A stretch of DNA of 64,000 nt from the NCBI RefSeq assembly GCF_033446685.1, contig NZ_JAWQLY010000016.1, positions 3,826 to 67,825 on the forward strand, in the 5' to 3' direction. The position numbers and the translations under genes were made by a program. The notes under the pieces were generated by a model. That model did not search any database and had not been told where the DNA came from. It saw only the letters and a list, made by a program, of their open reading frames with translations. The DNA comes from Modicisalibacter sp033446685. Its GTDB lineage: Bacteria; Pseudomonadota; Gammaproteobacteria; Pseudomonadales; Halomonadaceae. Positions 53,049 to 61,370 of the stretch are shown here, piece by piece (position 1 is the first letter of the stretch; each line of letters starts with the position of its first letter).

Positions 53049-53777
53049 ATGCCGGGAAGCGGTTTCCGCGCTCGCGGGTCGATCCTCGGTCTCGTGCTAT
53101 TGCTGGTCCTGCTGGGGGCTGGTGGCCGGGCGCTGTGGCTGTGGCTGGACAGGCCCATCCAGCGGGTCTCGATCCGTGGCGATCTGGAACATGTCAGCGC
53201 CGCTTATCTGCGTGAGAAACTCACGCCGGTGGTGAGAGGCAAGACCTGGTTGTCGGTTGATCTGGATGAGCTGCGCCGACAGGCCCGGGCGGCCGAGTGG
53301 ATCGCCGAGGTGCGTGTGTCACGGCAATGGCCCAACTCACTGACGTTCGAACTCTTCGAGCAGCAGCCGATCGCGCGCTGGAACGATAGCCATCTGCTTA
53401 ATCCGCAGGGCGTCGCTTTTAATCGCGATAACGTGACGGTTTCCGAGGATTTACCCGATCTCGCAGGTCCCGATGGCAGCGGTAGCGAGGTGCTTGCCCT
53501 CTATGATCGGCTACAGAATCGATTGCTTCCACTGGGCTTGCATGTCACGCAGCTACGGATGGAAGATCGCGGCGCCTGGCGCGTCCAGATCAATGATGCC
53601 TTTTGGCTCATGCTGGGACGTAATCATCGCCAGGAGCGAGTGGCCCGGTTCATCGCCGCATGGCAACGTGAATTGAATAGCGAAGCGTCGCGAATACGCT
53701 ACATCGATCTACGTTACCCGAACGGTGTTGCCATAGCCTGGCATGGAGAGAGCGACAGTAAGATCGACGAACCTTGA
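53049..53777 (+). CDS. ftsQ: Cell division protein FtsQ
   Basis: Bitopic divisome protein that nucleates the FtsQLB complex. From the ATG at 53049 it has 242 residues: membrane helix (about 11-33), POTRA domain (about 38-108: IQRVSIRGDLEHVSAAYLRE) and beta domain with WPNSLTFELFEQQPIARW. Base composition drops towards its end, leading into the AT-rich ftsA promoter region. Confidence 0.94.
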   Translation: MPGSGFRARGSILGLVLLLVLLGAGGRALWLWLDRPIQRVSIRGDLEHVSAAYLREKLTPVVRGKTWLSVDLDELRRQARAAEWIAEVRVSRQWPNSLTFELFEQQPIARWNDSHLLNPQGVAFNRDNVTVSEDLPDLAGPDGSGSEVLALYDRLQNRLLPLGLHVTQLRMEDRGAWRVQINDAFWLMLGRNHRQERVARFIAAWQRELNSEASRIRYIDLRYPNGVAIAWHGESDSKIDEP

Positions 53778-53874
53778 GCTCACATCTTTACCTTTAATAC
53801 GGCTATCGCCCACCAACAAAGGCGTAGGGGTATTTCTTTCGACGAAAAATACCCGTATTCTGAGCGCGTATTCA

Positions 53875-53920
53875 ATTGAACCGGTTTTAAACGCAGCTTA
53901 CTCACTATAATCGGTTCAAT
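53875..53920 (+). promoter_or_regulatory. ftsA promoter region with flanking inverted repeat (possible operator)
   Basis: In the 204-nt AT-rich gap before ftsA a perfect TATAAT lies at 53906-53911. The best -35 (GGTTTT, 53883-53888, 17-nt spacer) is weak. ATTGAACCG (53875-53883) and CGGTTCAAT (53912-53920) are perfect inverted repeats that bracket the -35/-10 interval. A second stem, GGGTATTT with AAATACCC, lies upstream (about 53827-53854). The gap between ftsQ and ftsA is unusual, since these overlap in E. coli. Confidence 0.55.
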
Positions 53921-53981
53921 ATCTATTTAGGTTGATAAACGGATTCTTAATTCAGTGAAGATCGAGGAGTAATCCCGACCC

Positions 53982-55256
53982 ATGCCAGGACAATCCAACG
54001 CATCCAATATGGTGGTCGGGCTGGATATCGGAACATCGAAGGTGGTCGCCATAGTTGGGCAACCTACCGACGATGGTGGTCTCGAGATCGCCGGGATAGG
54101 CTCGCATCCCTCGAGGGGGATGAAGAAGGGCGTGGTCATCAACATCGAGTCTACGGTGCAGTCGATTCAGCGTGCCGTGGAAGAGGCCGAGTTGATGGCC
54201 GGTTGCGATATTCACTCGGTCTATGTCGGTATCGCCGGCAGCCATATTAGTTCGATGAATTCCGATGGTGTGGTGGCGATCAAGGATCGCGAAGTCACTC
54301 CTTCGGATATCGATCGAGTCATCGATTCCGCGCGAGCGCGTGCGATATCCGAAGGACAACGGATACTGCATGTGTTGCCTCAGGAGTTCGCCATCGATAC
54401 CCAGGAGGGTATTCGCGAGCCGCTAGGCATGTCCGGGGTGCGACTCGAGGCGCGCGTGCATCTGGTCACCGCAGCGTTGAACGCGGTGCAGAACATCGAG
54501 AAGTGCGTGCGGCGTTGCGGGCTCGAGGTCGATGCCATCATCTTGGAACAACTGGCCTCGAGCCATGCCGTGCTGACAGAAGACGAACGCGAACTAGGCG
54601 TTTGCATGGTGGATATCGGTGGCGGCACCACGGATATCGCGGTATTCACCGAGGGCGCCATTCGCCATACGGCGGTCATTCCCATCGCCGGCGACCAGGT
54701 GACCAACGATATCGCCATGGCGCTGCGCACGCCGACCCAATACGCTGAGGACATCAAGGTCAAATACGCCTGTGCGTTGACCCAACTGGCCTCGAGCGAC
54801 GAGATGATCAAAGTTCCCAGCGTAGGCGACCGCCCGGCTCGTGATCTGTCGAGGCAGGCATTGGCCGAAGTGGTCGAGCCGCGCTACGAGGAACTCTTTA
54901 CTTTAGTACGTGAGGAACTGAGGCGCAGCGGCTATGAGGATCTCGTGGCCGCAGGCGTGGTGCTGACCGGGGGCACATCACGCATGGAAGGCGTGGTCGA
55001 GCTCGCGGAGGAGATATTCCATATGCCGGTACGCATTGCCAGTCCGCAGAATGTACGAGGCCTGGCGGATGTGGTACGTAATCCGATTTATTCCACAGGC
55101 GTGGGTTTGCTACTCTACGGTATGCGCGATGCCAAGCATGCGCAGAGCCGTGCAGTTTCCGCCCAGCCCCGTAGAGAGGAAGTCTCGCGGCGTGGTCTCA
55201 AGGACGGCATTTCGGCGCTGGAACGGGTCAAAGGCTGGTTCAAAGGAAATTTCTGA
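53982..55256 (+). CDS. ftsA: Divisome actin homologue FtsA
   Basis: Tethers FtsZ to the membrane and signals divisome activation. The 424-residue protein has phosphate-1 GLDIGTSKVVAIVG, the SHI-type 1C domain (about 85-165), phosphate-2 VDIGGGTTDIAVF and VLTGGTSRMEGVVELAEEIF (adenosine site). The C-terminal amphipathic helix is ALERVKGWFKGNF. Followed by ftsZ 36 nt later. Confidence 0.97.
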   Translation: MPGQSNASNMVVGLDIGTSKVVAIVGQPTDDGGLEIAGIGSHPSRGMKKGVVINIESTVQSIQRAVEEAELMAGCDIHSVYVGIAGSHISSMNSDGVVAIKDREVTPSDIDRVIDSARARAISEGQRILHVLPQEFAIDTQEGIREPLGMSGVRLEARVHLVTAALNAVQNIEKCVRRCGLEVDAIILEQLASSHAVLTEDERELGVCMVDIGGGTTDIAVFTEGAIRHTAVIPIAGDQVTNDIAMALRTPTQYAEDIKVKYACALTQLASSDEMIKVPSVGDRPARDLSRQALAEVVEPRYEELFTLVREELRRSGYEDLVAAGVVLTGGTSRMEGVVELAEEIFHMPVRIASPQNVRGLADVVRNPIYSTGVGLLLYGMRDAKHAQSRAVSAQPRREEVSRRGLKDGISALERVKGWFKGNF

Positions 55257-55292
55257 CAGGGCCGCACTGCGCGGTCACAGGAGACGGGGCAA

Positions 55293-56456
55293 ATGTTCGA
55301 ACTGGTAGATAACGCACCTTCCAGCAGCGCAGTCATCAAGGTGATAGGCGTTGGTGGAGGCGGCGGCAATGCCGTCAATCACATGGTCGAAAGCAACATC
55401 GATGGCGTCGAGTTCATCTGCGCCAATACCGATGCGCAGGCGCTCAAGCGCGTTGCCGCCAAGACCGTTCTCCAGTTAGGCAGCGAGATCACCAAGGGGC
55501 TCGGTGCGGGTGCCAGCCCGGACGTGGGGCGTCAGGCCGCCATGGAAGACCGCGAGCGCATCGCCGAGCTTCTCCAGGGTGCCGACATGGTATTCATTAC
55601 CGCAGGCATGGGTGGTGGTACCGGTACCGGGGGGGCGCCCGTGGTCGCTCAGGTAGCCAAGGAACTGGGGATCCTCACGGTCGCGGTGGTTACCCGGCCC
55701 TTCCCATTCGAAGGTCCCAAGCGCATGCGTGTCGCCGAGGAGGGCATGCGTGAGCTTTCCGAGCACGTCGACTCGCTGATCACCATCCCCAATGAAAAGC
55801 TGCTGGCCGTACTGGGCAAGAGCGCCAGTCTGCTGACTGCCTTCAGTGCTGCCAACGATGTCCTGTTGGGCGCCGTGCAGGGGATCGCCGAGCTGATCAC
55901 CAGCCCCGGCATCATCAACGTCGACTTTGCCGATGTGCGCACCGTGATGTCCGAGATGGGCATGGCGATGATGGGCACTGGCGGCGCCACCGGCGAGAAC
56001 CGCGCCCGGGAAGCCGCCGAGAAGGCGATCCGCAGCCCGCTGCTCGAAGACATCGATCTGCATGGTGCACGTGGGATCCTGGTCAATATTACTGCCGGGC
56101 CCGACCTGTCCATCGGTGAGTTCAACGATGTCGGTGCCACCGTGCAGGAGTTCGCCTCCCAGGACGCGACGATCGTGGTGGGTACGGCCATCGACATGGA
56201 AATGTCCGATGAGTTGCGTGTCACGGTGGTGGCGGCGGGGCTCGATGGCCGCCGTGAGAAACCGGCGGGCCGCGAGGCTGCGACGCGTCCGGAGACGACT
56301 GACTATCGCAAGTTGCAACAGCCGACAGTCATGCGCCAGCAGGCGGCCAAGGCCGATCAGGAGGAGGCGGCCAAGGCGCGCCAGGAGCGGCGCAAGAGCA
56401 AGGAGATGGACGATTATCTGGACATTCCGGCCTTTCTGCGGCGCCAAGCCGATTGA
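55293..56456 (+). CDS. ftsZ: Tubulin-like division GTPase FtsZ
   Basis: Forms the Z-ring. The 387-residue protein has IKVIGVGGGGGNAVNHM, the tubulin signature GGGTGTGG at residues 107-114, the T7 region NVDFADVRTVM and the C-terminal conserved peptide DYLDIPAFLRRQ (from residue 374) that binds FtsA and ZipA. The linker (about 317-372) is short and rich in Glu, Ala and Arg. Confidence 0.98.
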   Translation: MFELVDNAPSSSAVIKVIGVGGGGGNAVNHMVESNIDGVEFICANTDAQALKRVAAKTVLQLGSEITKGLGAGASPDVGRQAAMEDRERIAELLQGADMVFITAGMGGGTGTGGAPVVAQVAKELGILTVAVVTRPFPFEGPKRMRVAEEGMRELSEHVDSLITIPNEKLLAVLGKSASLLTAFSAANDVLLGAVQGIAELITSPGIINVDFADVRTVMSEMGMAMMGTGGATGENRAREAAEKAIRSPLLEDIDLHGARGILVNITAGPDLSIGEFNDVGATVQEFASQDATIVVGTAIDMEMSDELRVTVVAAGLDGRREKPAGREAATRPETTDYRKLQQPTVMRQQAAKADQEEAAKARQERRKSKEMDDYLDIPAFLRRQAD

Positions 56457-56498
56457 GTTCCGCTATCGTGACGATGGGTATGGCCGGATGACATTTTT

Positions 56499-56527
56499 TT
56501 GTTTAAACAGCTGTTCGATGTTATAGT
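56499..56527 (+). promoter_or_regulatory. Promoter of lpxC
   Basis: TTGTTT (56499-56504), 17-nt spacer, TATAGT (56522-56527) within an AT-rich stretch after ftsZ. Leaves a leader of about 35 nt. Separate transcription of lpxC from ftsZ is usual. Confidence 0.65.
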
Positions 56528-56569
56528 GAACACTGTTTCACAACTCTGATGACAGCCTGGCCATTGCCC

Positions 56570-57484
56570 ATGATCAAGCAAAGAACACTCAAGAACACCA
56601 TGCGCGCCACGGGCGTGGGTCTTCACTCCGGTGAAAAGGTCTACCTGACCCTACGCCCGGCCTCGGCCGACACAGGGATCGTGTTCGTTCGCACCGATCT
56701 CGATCCCGTCGTGTACATTCCTGCGCGCGCCGAGAACGTTACCGATACAACGCTATGTACGGCCTTATCCTGCGATGGCGTCAAGGTGGCAACGGTCGAG
56801 CACTTGATGTCTGCGTTCGCGGGGTTGGGTATCGACAATGCCTTCGTCGAGCTCAGCGCCGCCGAAGTACCGATCATGGACGGCAGTGCGGGGCCTTTCG
56901 TATTCCTGATTCAGTCCGCGGGAATCGCCGAGTTGGAAGCGCCCAAGAAGTTTATCCGCATCAAGCGGGAAATCGTGGTGCGTGACGAGGACAAGGAGGC
57001 GATCTTTCTGCCCTACAACGGCTTCAAGGTTTCCTTTTCGATCGATTTCGATCATCCAGTCTTCGAAAACCAGAAACAAACGGCAAGCGTCGACTTCTCG
57101 ACGACCTCTTTCGTCAAGGAGGTGTCACGCGCGCGTACGTTCGGCTTCATGCGTGACCTGGAATTCCTGCGCTCGCACAATCTCGCGCTGGGAGGCAGCT
57201 TGGACAACGCCATCGTCGTGGACGATTACCGCATCCTCAACGAGGGTGGGCTGCGTTACGACGACGAGTTCGTCAAGCACAAGGTACTCGACGCCATTGG
57301 CGATCTGTATCAGCTTGGGTATAGCTTGATCGGCGAGTTCCGAGGCGTGAAGTCGGGGCATGCGCTCAACAACCAGCTGTGTCGCGCCATGCTGGCGAAT
57401 CCCGAATCGTGGGAAATCGTCACCTTCGAGGGGGCCAGCCAAAAGGCACCGATCTCCTATTCGGCTCCGGCAATGGCCATGTAG
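56570..57484 (+). CDS. lpxC: UDP-3-O-acyl-N-acetylglucosamine deacetylase LpxC
   Basis: Zinc deacetylase of the committed step of lipid A synthesis. From the ATG at 56570 the protein is 304 residues and begins MIKQRTLKNTMRATGVGLHS, as in the family. Zinc ligands are H78 (VEHLMSAFAG), H237 and D241 (KHKVLDAIGDL); H264 (SGHALNN) is the catalytic histidine. An in-frame ATG at 56549 is less likely. Confidence 0.97.
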   Translation: MIKQRTLKNTMRATGVGLHSGEKVYLTLRPASADTGIVFVRTDLDPVVYIPARAENVTDTTLCTALSCDGVKVATVEHLMSAFAGLGIDNAFVELSAAEVPIMDGSAGPFVFLIQSAGIAELEAPKKFIRIKREIVVRDEDKEAIFLPYNGFKVSFSIDFDHPVFENQKQTASVDFSTTSFVKEVSRARTFGFMRDLEFLRSHNLALGGSLDNAIVVDDYRILNEGGLRYDDEFVKHKVLDAIGDLYQLGYSLIGEFRGVKSGHALNNQLCRAMLANPESWEIVTFEGASQKAPISYSAPAMAM

Positions 57485-57517
57485 GATCGATACATACACT
57501 CGGCATGTCATCATTGA

Positions 57518-57545
57518 CGCCAGCCCCTTCGGGGCTGGCGTTTTT
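57518..57545 (+). terminator. Rho-independent terminator of lpxC
   Basis: CGCCAGCCCC (57518-57527), loop TTC, GGGGCTGGCG (57531-57540), TTTTT. Perfect 10-bp stem, between lpxC and the convergent dciA. Confidence 0.93.
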
Positions 57546-57594
57546 CGTATGCGACCTTTCTGAACGAACTGGGCGGACGACTTCGCAGATGCGG

Positions 57595-58077
57595 TTAGTG
57601 CGCGCCAGTCGGCGGCTCGGCATGAGCGGCCAAGCGTTCGAGGGCTCGTTTCAAGCGGGGATCCTCGGTATCGCGGGCACAGCTCGAGAGCTCATCGGCC
57701 GCTTGGCTCGACAAGGCGCGAGGCCGAATAATCGGCGCCTTGGGGGGCGCGACCGGGCGCACCTTGAACGTCAGACCGGTAACGGCTTCGAGTTCGGGCA
57801 ATTGGCGCAGTAGTTCGAGCAGGCGCGTCTGCTCGTAACGAAGCCAGGTCAGCCAGACGGCACGGTCGGTGATCAAAGTGAGCTTGCCTTGGCGGTAGCC
57901 GCCGACGAAGAGATGGGGGCGCACCTCCTCCGGCAAGTGGCTGCGTAGGTGTTCTTGCGCGCGACCAATCACGTTGGCCACACGCATCAGGCCATTGAGT
58001 TCCGAGCTGCGACGGCCACTGCCGTCGAGTAGCGTTGTGGTGGGCTGGGCGCGAAAACGCTTAGCCTTTATACTCAT
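57595..58077 (-). CDS. dciA: DUF721 protein, DciA-like replicative helicase loader
   Basis: A 160-residue protein of the DUF721 family. DciA of this family loads or activates DnaB helicase in bacteria that lack DnaC. The KH-like core occupies about residues 20-110 (NVIGRAQEHLRSHLPEEVRP, then LTLITDRAVWLTWLRYEQ). The basic N-terminus and the proline-rich C-terminal third look unstructured. Its place beside lpxC and secA matches other Oceanospirillales and Pseudomonas. Divergent from the secretion-monitor-like gene across 61 nt. Confidence 0.85.
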   Translation of the reverse strand: MSIKAKRFRAQPTTTLLDGSGRRSSELNGLMRVANVIGRAQEHLRSHLPEEVRPHLFVGGYRQGKLTLITDRAVWLTWLRYEQTRLLELLRQLPELEAVTGLTFKVRPVAPPKAPIIRPRALSSQAADELSSCARDTEDPRLKRALERLAAHAEPPTGAH

Positions 58078-58138
58078 TGGCTTGCACTGTTGCTGAGCGG
58101 TGCCCTCAATCTAGCATGCCCCGGAGCCCTTCAACAGC

Positions 58139-58492
58139 ATGACCGATGTGACGTTCGATCCCCAGGCCGAAACCAGTGGCAGCCGGCAGCGCTCAAGACG
58201 CCTGTCGCGTTGGTGGCTGGCCGGCTTGTTGGTCGGCTGTTTGCTGCCCTCGTCACTGGTACATGCAGAAGCGGTGCGTATTGCCGAGCAATTGACACAG
58301 ATTTGCTTGATGGCTCCGGCGGCCATTCGAGCCGAATCGCGCCGCGTGGCCCGGCGTAGGGCGCAACGCAGCATGCCGCGCCGCCGGCACCTCAGTGCAT
58401 GTCCCGAAGCCGTGCGTACTCAACGCGAAGGGCGACCCTGTGCCGGGCTCGATGTTCTGAATCGACGAGGTCCGCCTCGGCGAATGATCTGA
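58139..58492 (+). CDS. Small secreted Arg-rich protein upstream of secA; candidate SecM-type arrest peptide
   Basis: A 117-residue ORF between dciA and secA. Residues 1-24 are hydrophilic and Arg-rich, 25-40 are hydrophobic, and VHA at 41-43 is a signal-peptidase-like site; such a long n-region also marks SecM. The mature part (about 74 residues) contains 18 arginines and no recognisable domain. It ends N108-R-R-G-P-P-R-R-M-I117. R109, G111 and P112 align with R163, G165 and P166 of the SecM arrest sequence, and R110-G-P-P is like the R-A-P-P of ApdA/ApdP. The SecM residues F150, W155 and G161 are not matched. Codons 105-109 pair with the secA ribosome-binding site. ORF and signal sequence are seen; arrest activity is inference. 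A weak TTGCAC -35 lies at 58082-58087; the ribosome-binding site is poor (GGAG about 13 nt upstream). Confidence 0.72.
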   Translation: MTDVTFDPQAETSGSRQRSRRLSRWWLAGLLVGCLLPSSLVHAEAVRIAEQLTQICLMAPAAIRAESRRVARRRAQRSMPRRRHLSACPEAVRTQREGRPCAGLDVLNRRGPPRRMI

Positions 58493-58574
58493 ACTGGCCG
58501 GTGCGCCAGTCCGTCGCTTGCCGAGGCGCCAAGTGGCGCCTCGCTACAATGATTACTTCGTGATTCAGGATATC
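58451..58574 (+). promoter_or_regulatory. Predicted RNA helix sequestering the secA Shine-Dalgarno
   Basis: GATGTTCTGAATC (58451-58463, inside the upstream ORF) pairs with GATTCAGGATATC (58562-58574) over 13 uninterrupted base pairs, two of them G-U. The second arm contains the secA Shine-Dalgarno AGGA (58567-58570); secA begins at 58577. Enclosed between the arms is a perfect 9-bp hairpin CGAGGCGCC/GGCGCCTCG (58522-58530 and 58535-58543). A ribosome paused at codons 111-112 (58469-58474) would cover much of the upstream arm and free the site. The pairing is directly visible; the regulatory role is inference. Confidence 0.65.
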
Positions 58575-58576
58575 CA

Positions 58577-61300
58577 ATGTTAAACACCCTGGTACGCAAG
58601 ATGGTCGGCTCGAAGAACGACCGTGAAGTGAAACGTATGGGCAAGCTCACCGGCGAGATCGGCGCTTTCGAACAGAGCGTCGCAGCGCTGGCCGATGAGG
58701 AGCTACGGCAACGTACAGAGCAACTGCGCGAACGCCTCAGAGGCGGTGAAAGTCTCGACAAGCTATTGCCCGAAGCCTTTGCTTGTGTGCGCGAGGCCAG
58801 CCAGCGAGTCATGGGCATGCGCCACTTCGACGTCCAGTTGATCGGCGGGATTACACTGCATCGGGGGCGCATTGCCGAGATGAAGACCGGCGAAGGCAAG
58901 ACGCTGGTGGCGACCCTGGCCGTCTACCTCAACGCGTTGCCGGGCCGTGGCGTGCATGTGGTCACCGTCAACGACTATCTCGCGCGGCGCGACGCCGAGT
59001 GGATGCGTCCGCTCTATGAATCGCTGGGCCTGACGGTCGGGGTGATCTATTCGGGGCAGACCTCCGAAGAGAAGCGTGCGGCTTACGCCTGCGACATCAC
59101 CTACGGAACCAACAACGAGTTCGGTTTCGATTATCTGCGTGACAATATGGCTTTCTCGCTGGGCGATAAGGTCCAGCGCGAGCTGCATTACGCGATCGTC
59201 GATGAAGTCGATTCCATTCTCATCGACGAGGCAAGAACGCCGCTGATCATCTCGGGACCCGTCGAGGAGAATACCGACCTCTACAAGGTCGTGGACCGGC
59301 TGGCGACCGAGCTCAAGCAGTGTGAGGATCCCGAAGATCCCGAGAGCGGCGAATTCAATCTCGAAGAAAAGCAAAAGCAGGTCGAACTGACCGAAGCCGG
59401 CCATCATAAGGTAGAAGAGTTGATGCGTCGCCAGGGCCTGCTGGCCGAGGATGACTCTCTCTACTCAGCGCAGAATCTGGGGCTGCTGCAACACATGCAT
59501 TCCGCGCTCCGCGCTCGCCACCTCTTTCATCGGGACGTTGATTACATCGTCAGCAACGGCGAGGTAGTCATCGTCGATGAGCATACCGGTCGCAGCATGC
59601 CGGGGCGTCGCTGGTCGGAGGGGTTGCACCAGGCAGTAGAAGCCAAGGAAGGCGTGGCCATCCAGAAGGAAAGCCAGACGCTGGCCTCGACGACTTTCCA
59701 GAACTATTTCAGGCTCTATGAAAAGCTTGCCGGGATGACCGGTACGGCCGATACCGAAGCCTTCGAATTTCGTCAGATCTACGGGCTCGATGTCACGGTC
59801 ATTCCCACCAACAAGCCCATCGCGCGTACCGATTACAACGACCTGGTCTACCTCTCCGCCCAGGAGAAGTACGAGGCGATCATCGAGGACGTCAAGGTCC
59901 AGCGTGAGGCCGGCCGGCCGGTGCTGGTCGGTACGGCGTCCATCGAGACCTCCGAGCTGCTGGCGGACCTGATGAAGCGGGGGGGCATCCCGCACAACGT
60001 GCTCAACGCCAAGCAACACCAGAGCGAGGCAGAAATCATCGCTCAGGCGGGGCGCCCCGGGGCCATAACCATTGCGACGAACATGGCGGGCCGCGGTACC
60101 GACATCGTTCTGGGGGGGAACTGGGAGGCCGAAGTCGCCAAGCTGGACAATCCCAGTCAGGCGCAGATCGATGCCGCCAAGGCCGAATGGCAGCAGCGTC
60201 ACGATGCGGTCCTGGAGGCCGGTGGGCTGCATGTCATCGGCTCCGAGCGCCATGAGTCACGGCGTATCGACAATCAGTTGCGTGGTAGGGCGGGGCGCCA
60301 GGGCGATCCCGGTTCGACGCGCTTCTTCCTATCGCTGGAAGATAACCTGATGCGCCTGTTCGGCTCCGAACGGGTCCAGCGCCTGATGCAGGCGCTGGGG
60401 CTCGAGCATGGCGAGGCGATCGAGCACAAGATGGTTTCCAACGCCGTCGAGCGGGCCCAGAAGAAGGTCGAAGGTCGCAACTTCGATATTCGCAAGCAGC
60501 TGCTCGAATACGACGATGTGGCTAACGACCAGCGTCGAGTGATCTACGACCAGCGCGATGCCATTCTCGGTGCCGATGAGGTAGCCGAGAACGTGGCAGG
60601 CATCCGCGACGAAGTCCTAGATGAAGCGATCACCGCCTACGTTCCGCCGCAGAGCCTGCCCGAACAATGGGATCTGGAAGGGTTGCAGCATCATCTCAAG
60701 AGCGAGTTCAATCTCGACGTGCCGCTGCTGGAGTGGGCCGAGGAGGATGAGCATTTCCATGAGGAGCTGCTGCGCGAGCGTCTACAGAACCAGCATCGCG
60801 AGATCTATGCGGCCAAGGTCGAGGCGGTCGGCCCCGAGCTGATGCGGCGCTTCGAGAAGCAGGTCATGCTTCAGGTGCTGGATACCCGCTGGAAGGAACA
60901 CCTGCAATCGATGGACCATTTGCGGCGCGGCATCCACTTGCGGGGCTATGCCCAGAAGAATCCCAAGCAGGAGTACAAGCGTGAGGCTTTCGAGCTTTTT
61001 CAGAACCTGTTGACCAACATCAAGCATGATGTCACGCGCATCTTGAGTCATGTGCAAGTCCGCAGGCAGGAAGAGGTCGATGAACTGGAGCAGCAGCGTC
61101 GCGAAACGCTCGAGCGTGAGAAAGCCTCTGCAACGCAGCAGCATGAAGCGGCCGAGAATGAAGCTGCACCGAGCGGTGAGCAGGAGGAGGCCGCAGCCTC
61201 CCAGACGGTACGGCGCGAAGGACCGAAAGTCGGTCGTAACGATCCGTGTCCCTGTGGCTCCGGCAAGAAGTACAAGCAGTGTCATGGCAAGTTGAATTAA
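58577..61300 (+). CDS. secA: Preprotein translocase ATPase SecA
   Basis: Motor that drives unfolded preproteins through SecYEG. The 907-residue protein has Walker A G105-E-G-K-T109, DEVDSILIDEARTPLIISG, the preprotein-crosslinking domain (about 225-370), GRQGDPGSTRFFLSLEDNLM in NBD2 and the helical scaffold. The C-terminus RNDPCPCGSGKKYKQCH holds the zinc ligands C891, C893, C902 and H903 for SecB and lipid binding. The linker before it is Glu/Ala rich. Its start lies 84 nt after the stop of the upstream ORF, inside the predicted RNA structure. Confidence 0.98.
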   Translation: MLNTLVRKMVGSKNDREVKRMGKLTGEIGAFEQSVAALADEELRQRTEQLRERLRGGESLDKLLPEAFACVREASQRVMGMRHFDVQLIGGITLHRGRIAEMKTGEGKTLVATLAVYLNALPGRGVHVVTVNDYLARRDAEWMRPLYESLGLTVGVIYSGQTSEEKRAAYACDITYGTNNEFGFDYLRDNMAFSLGDKVQRELHYAIVDEVDSILIDEARTPLIISGPVEENTDLYKVVDRLATELKQCEDPEDPESGEFNLEEKQKQVELTEAGHHKVEELMRRQGLLAEDDSLYSAQNLGLLQHMHSALRARHLFHRDVDYIVSNGEVVIVDEHTGRSMPGRRWSEGLHQAVEAKEGVAIQKESQTLASTTFQNYFRLYEKLAGMTGTADTEAFEFRQIYGLDVTVIPTNKPIARTDYNDLVYLSAQEKYEAIIEDVKVQREAGRPVLVGTASIETSELLADLMKRGGIPHNVLNAKQHQSEAEIIAQAGRPGAITIATNMAGRGTDIVLGGNWEAEVAKLDNPSQAQIDAAKAEWQQRHDAVLEAGGLHVIGSERHESRRIDNQLRGRAGRQGDPGSTRFFLSLEDNLMRLFGSERVQRLMQALGLEHGEAIEHKMVSNAVERAQKKVEGRNFDIRKQLLEYDDVANDQRRVIYDQRDAILGADEVAENVAGIRDEVLDEAITAYVPPQSLPEQWDLEGLQHHLKSEFNLDVPLLEWAEEDEHFHEELLRERLQNQHREIYAAKVEAVGPELMRRFEKQVMLQVLDTRWKEHLQSMDHLRRGIHLRGYAQKNPKQEYKREAFELFQNLLTNIKHDVTRILSHVQVRRQEEVDELEQQRRETLEREKASATQQHEAAENEAAPSGEQEEAAASQTVRREGPKVGRNDPCPCGSGKKYKQCHGKLN

Positions 61301-61316
61301 CCGCGTAAGTGCTTGG

Positions 61317-61336
61317 CGGCGGCCGTGCGGCCGCCG
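61317..61336 (+). other. Hairpin between secA and argJ
   Basis: CGGCGGCCG (61317-61325), TG, CGGCCGCCG (61328-61336) is a perfect stem without a T tract. It may mark the 3' end of the secA mRNA by Rho-dependent or processing mechanisms, but it is not a clear intrinsic terminator. Confidence 0.45.
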
Positions 61337-61370
61337 TGGGCCCGAGGCACATTGATTCAGGAGGCGAGGG

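Noticed and set aside
58522..58543. Hairpin before secA as a terminator of the small upstream gene
   Set aside because: It is followed by CTACAATG, not a T tract, and lies inside the longer predicted leader structure, so it is better seen as part of the secA leader.
61317..61336. Strong hairpin after secA as an intrinsic terminator
   Set aside because: No T tract on either side. Kept only as a hairpin.
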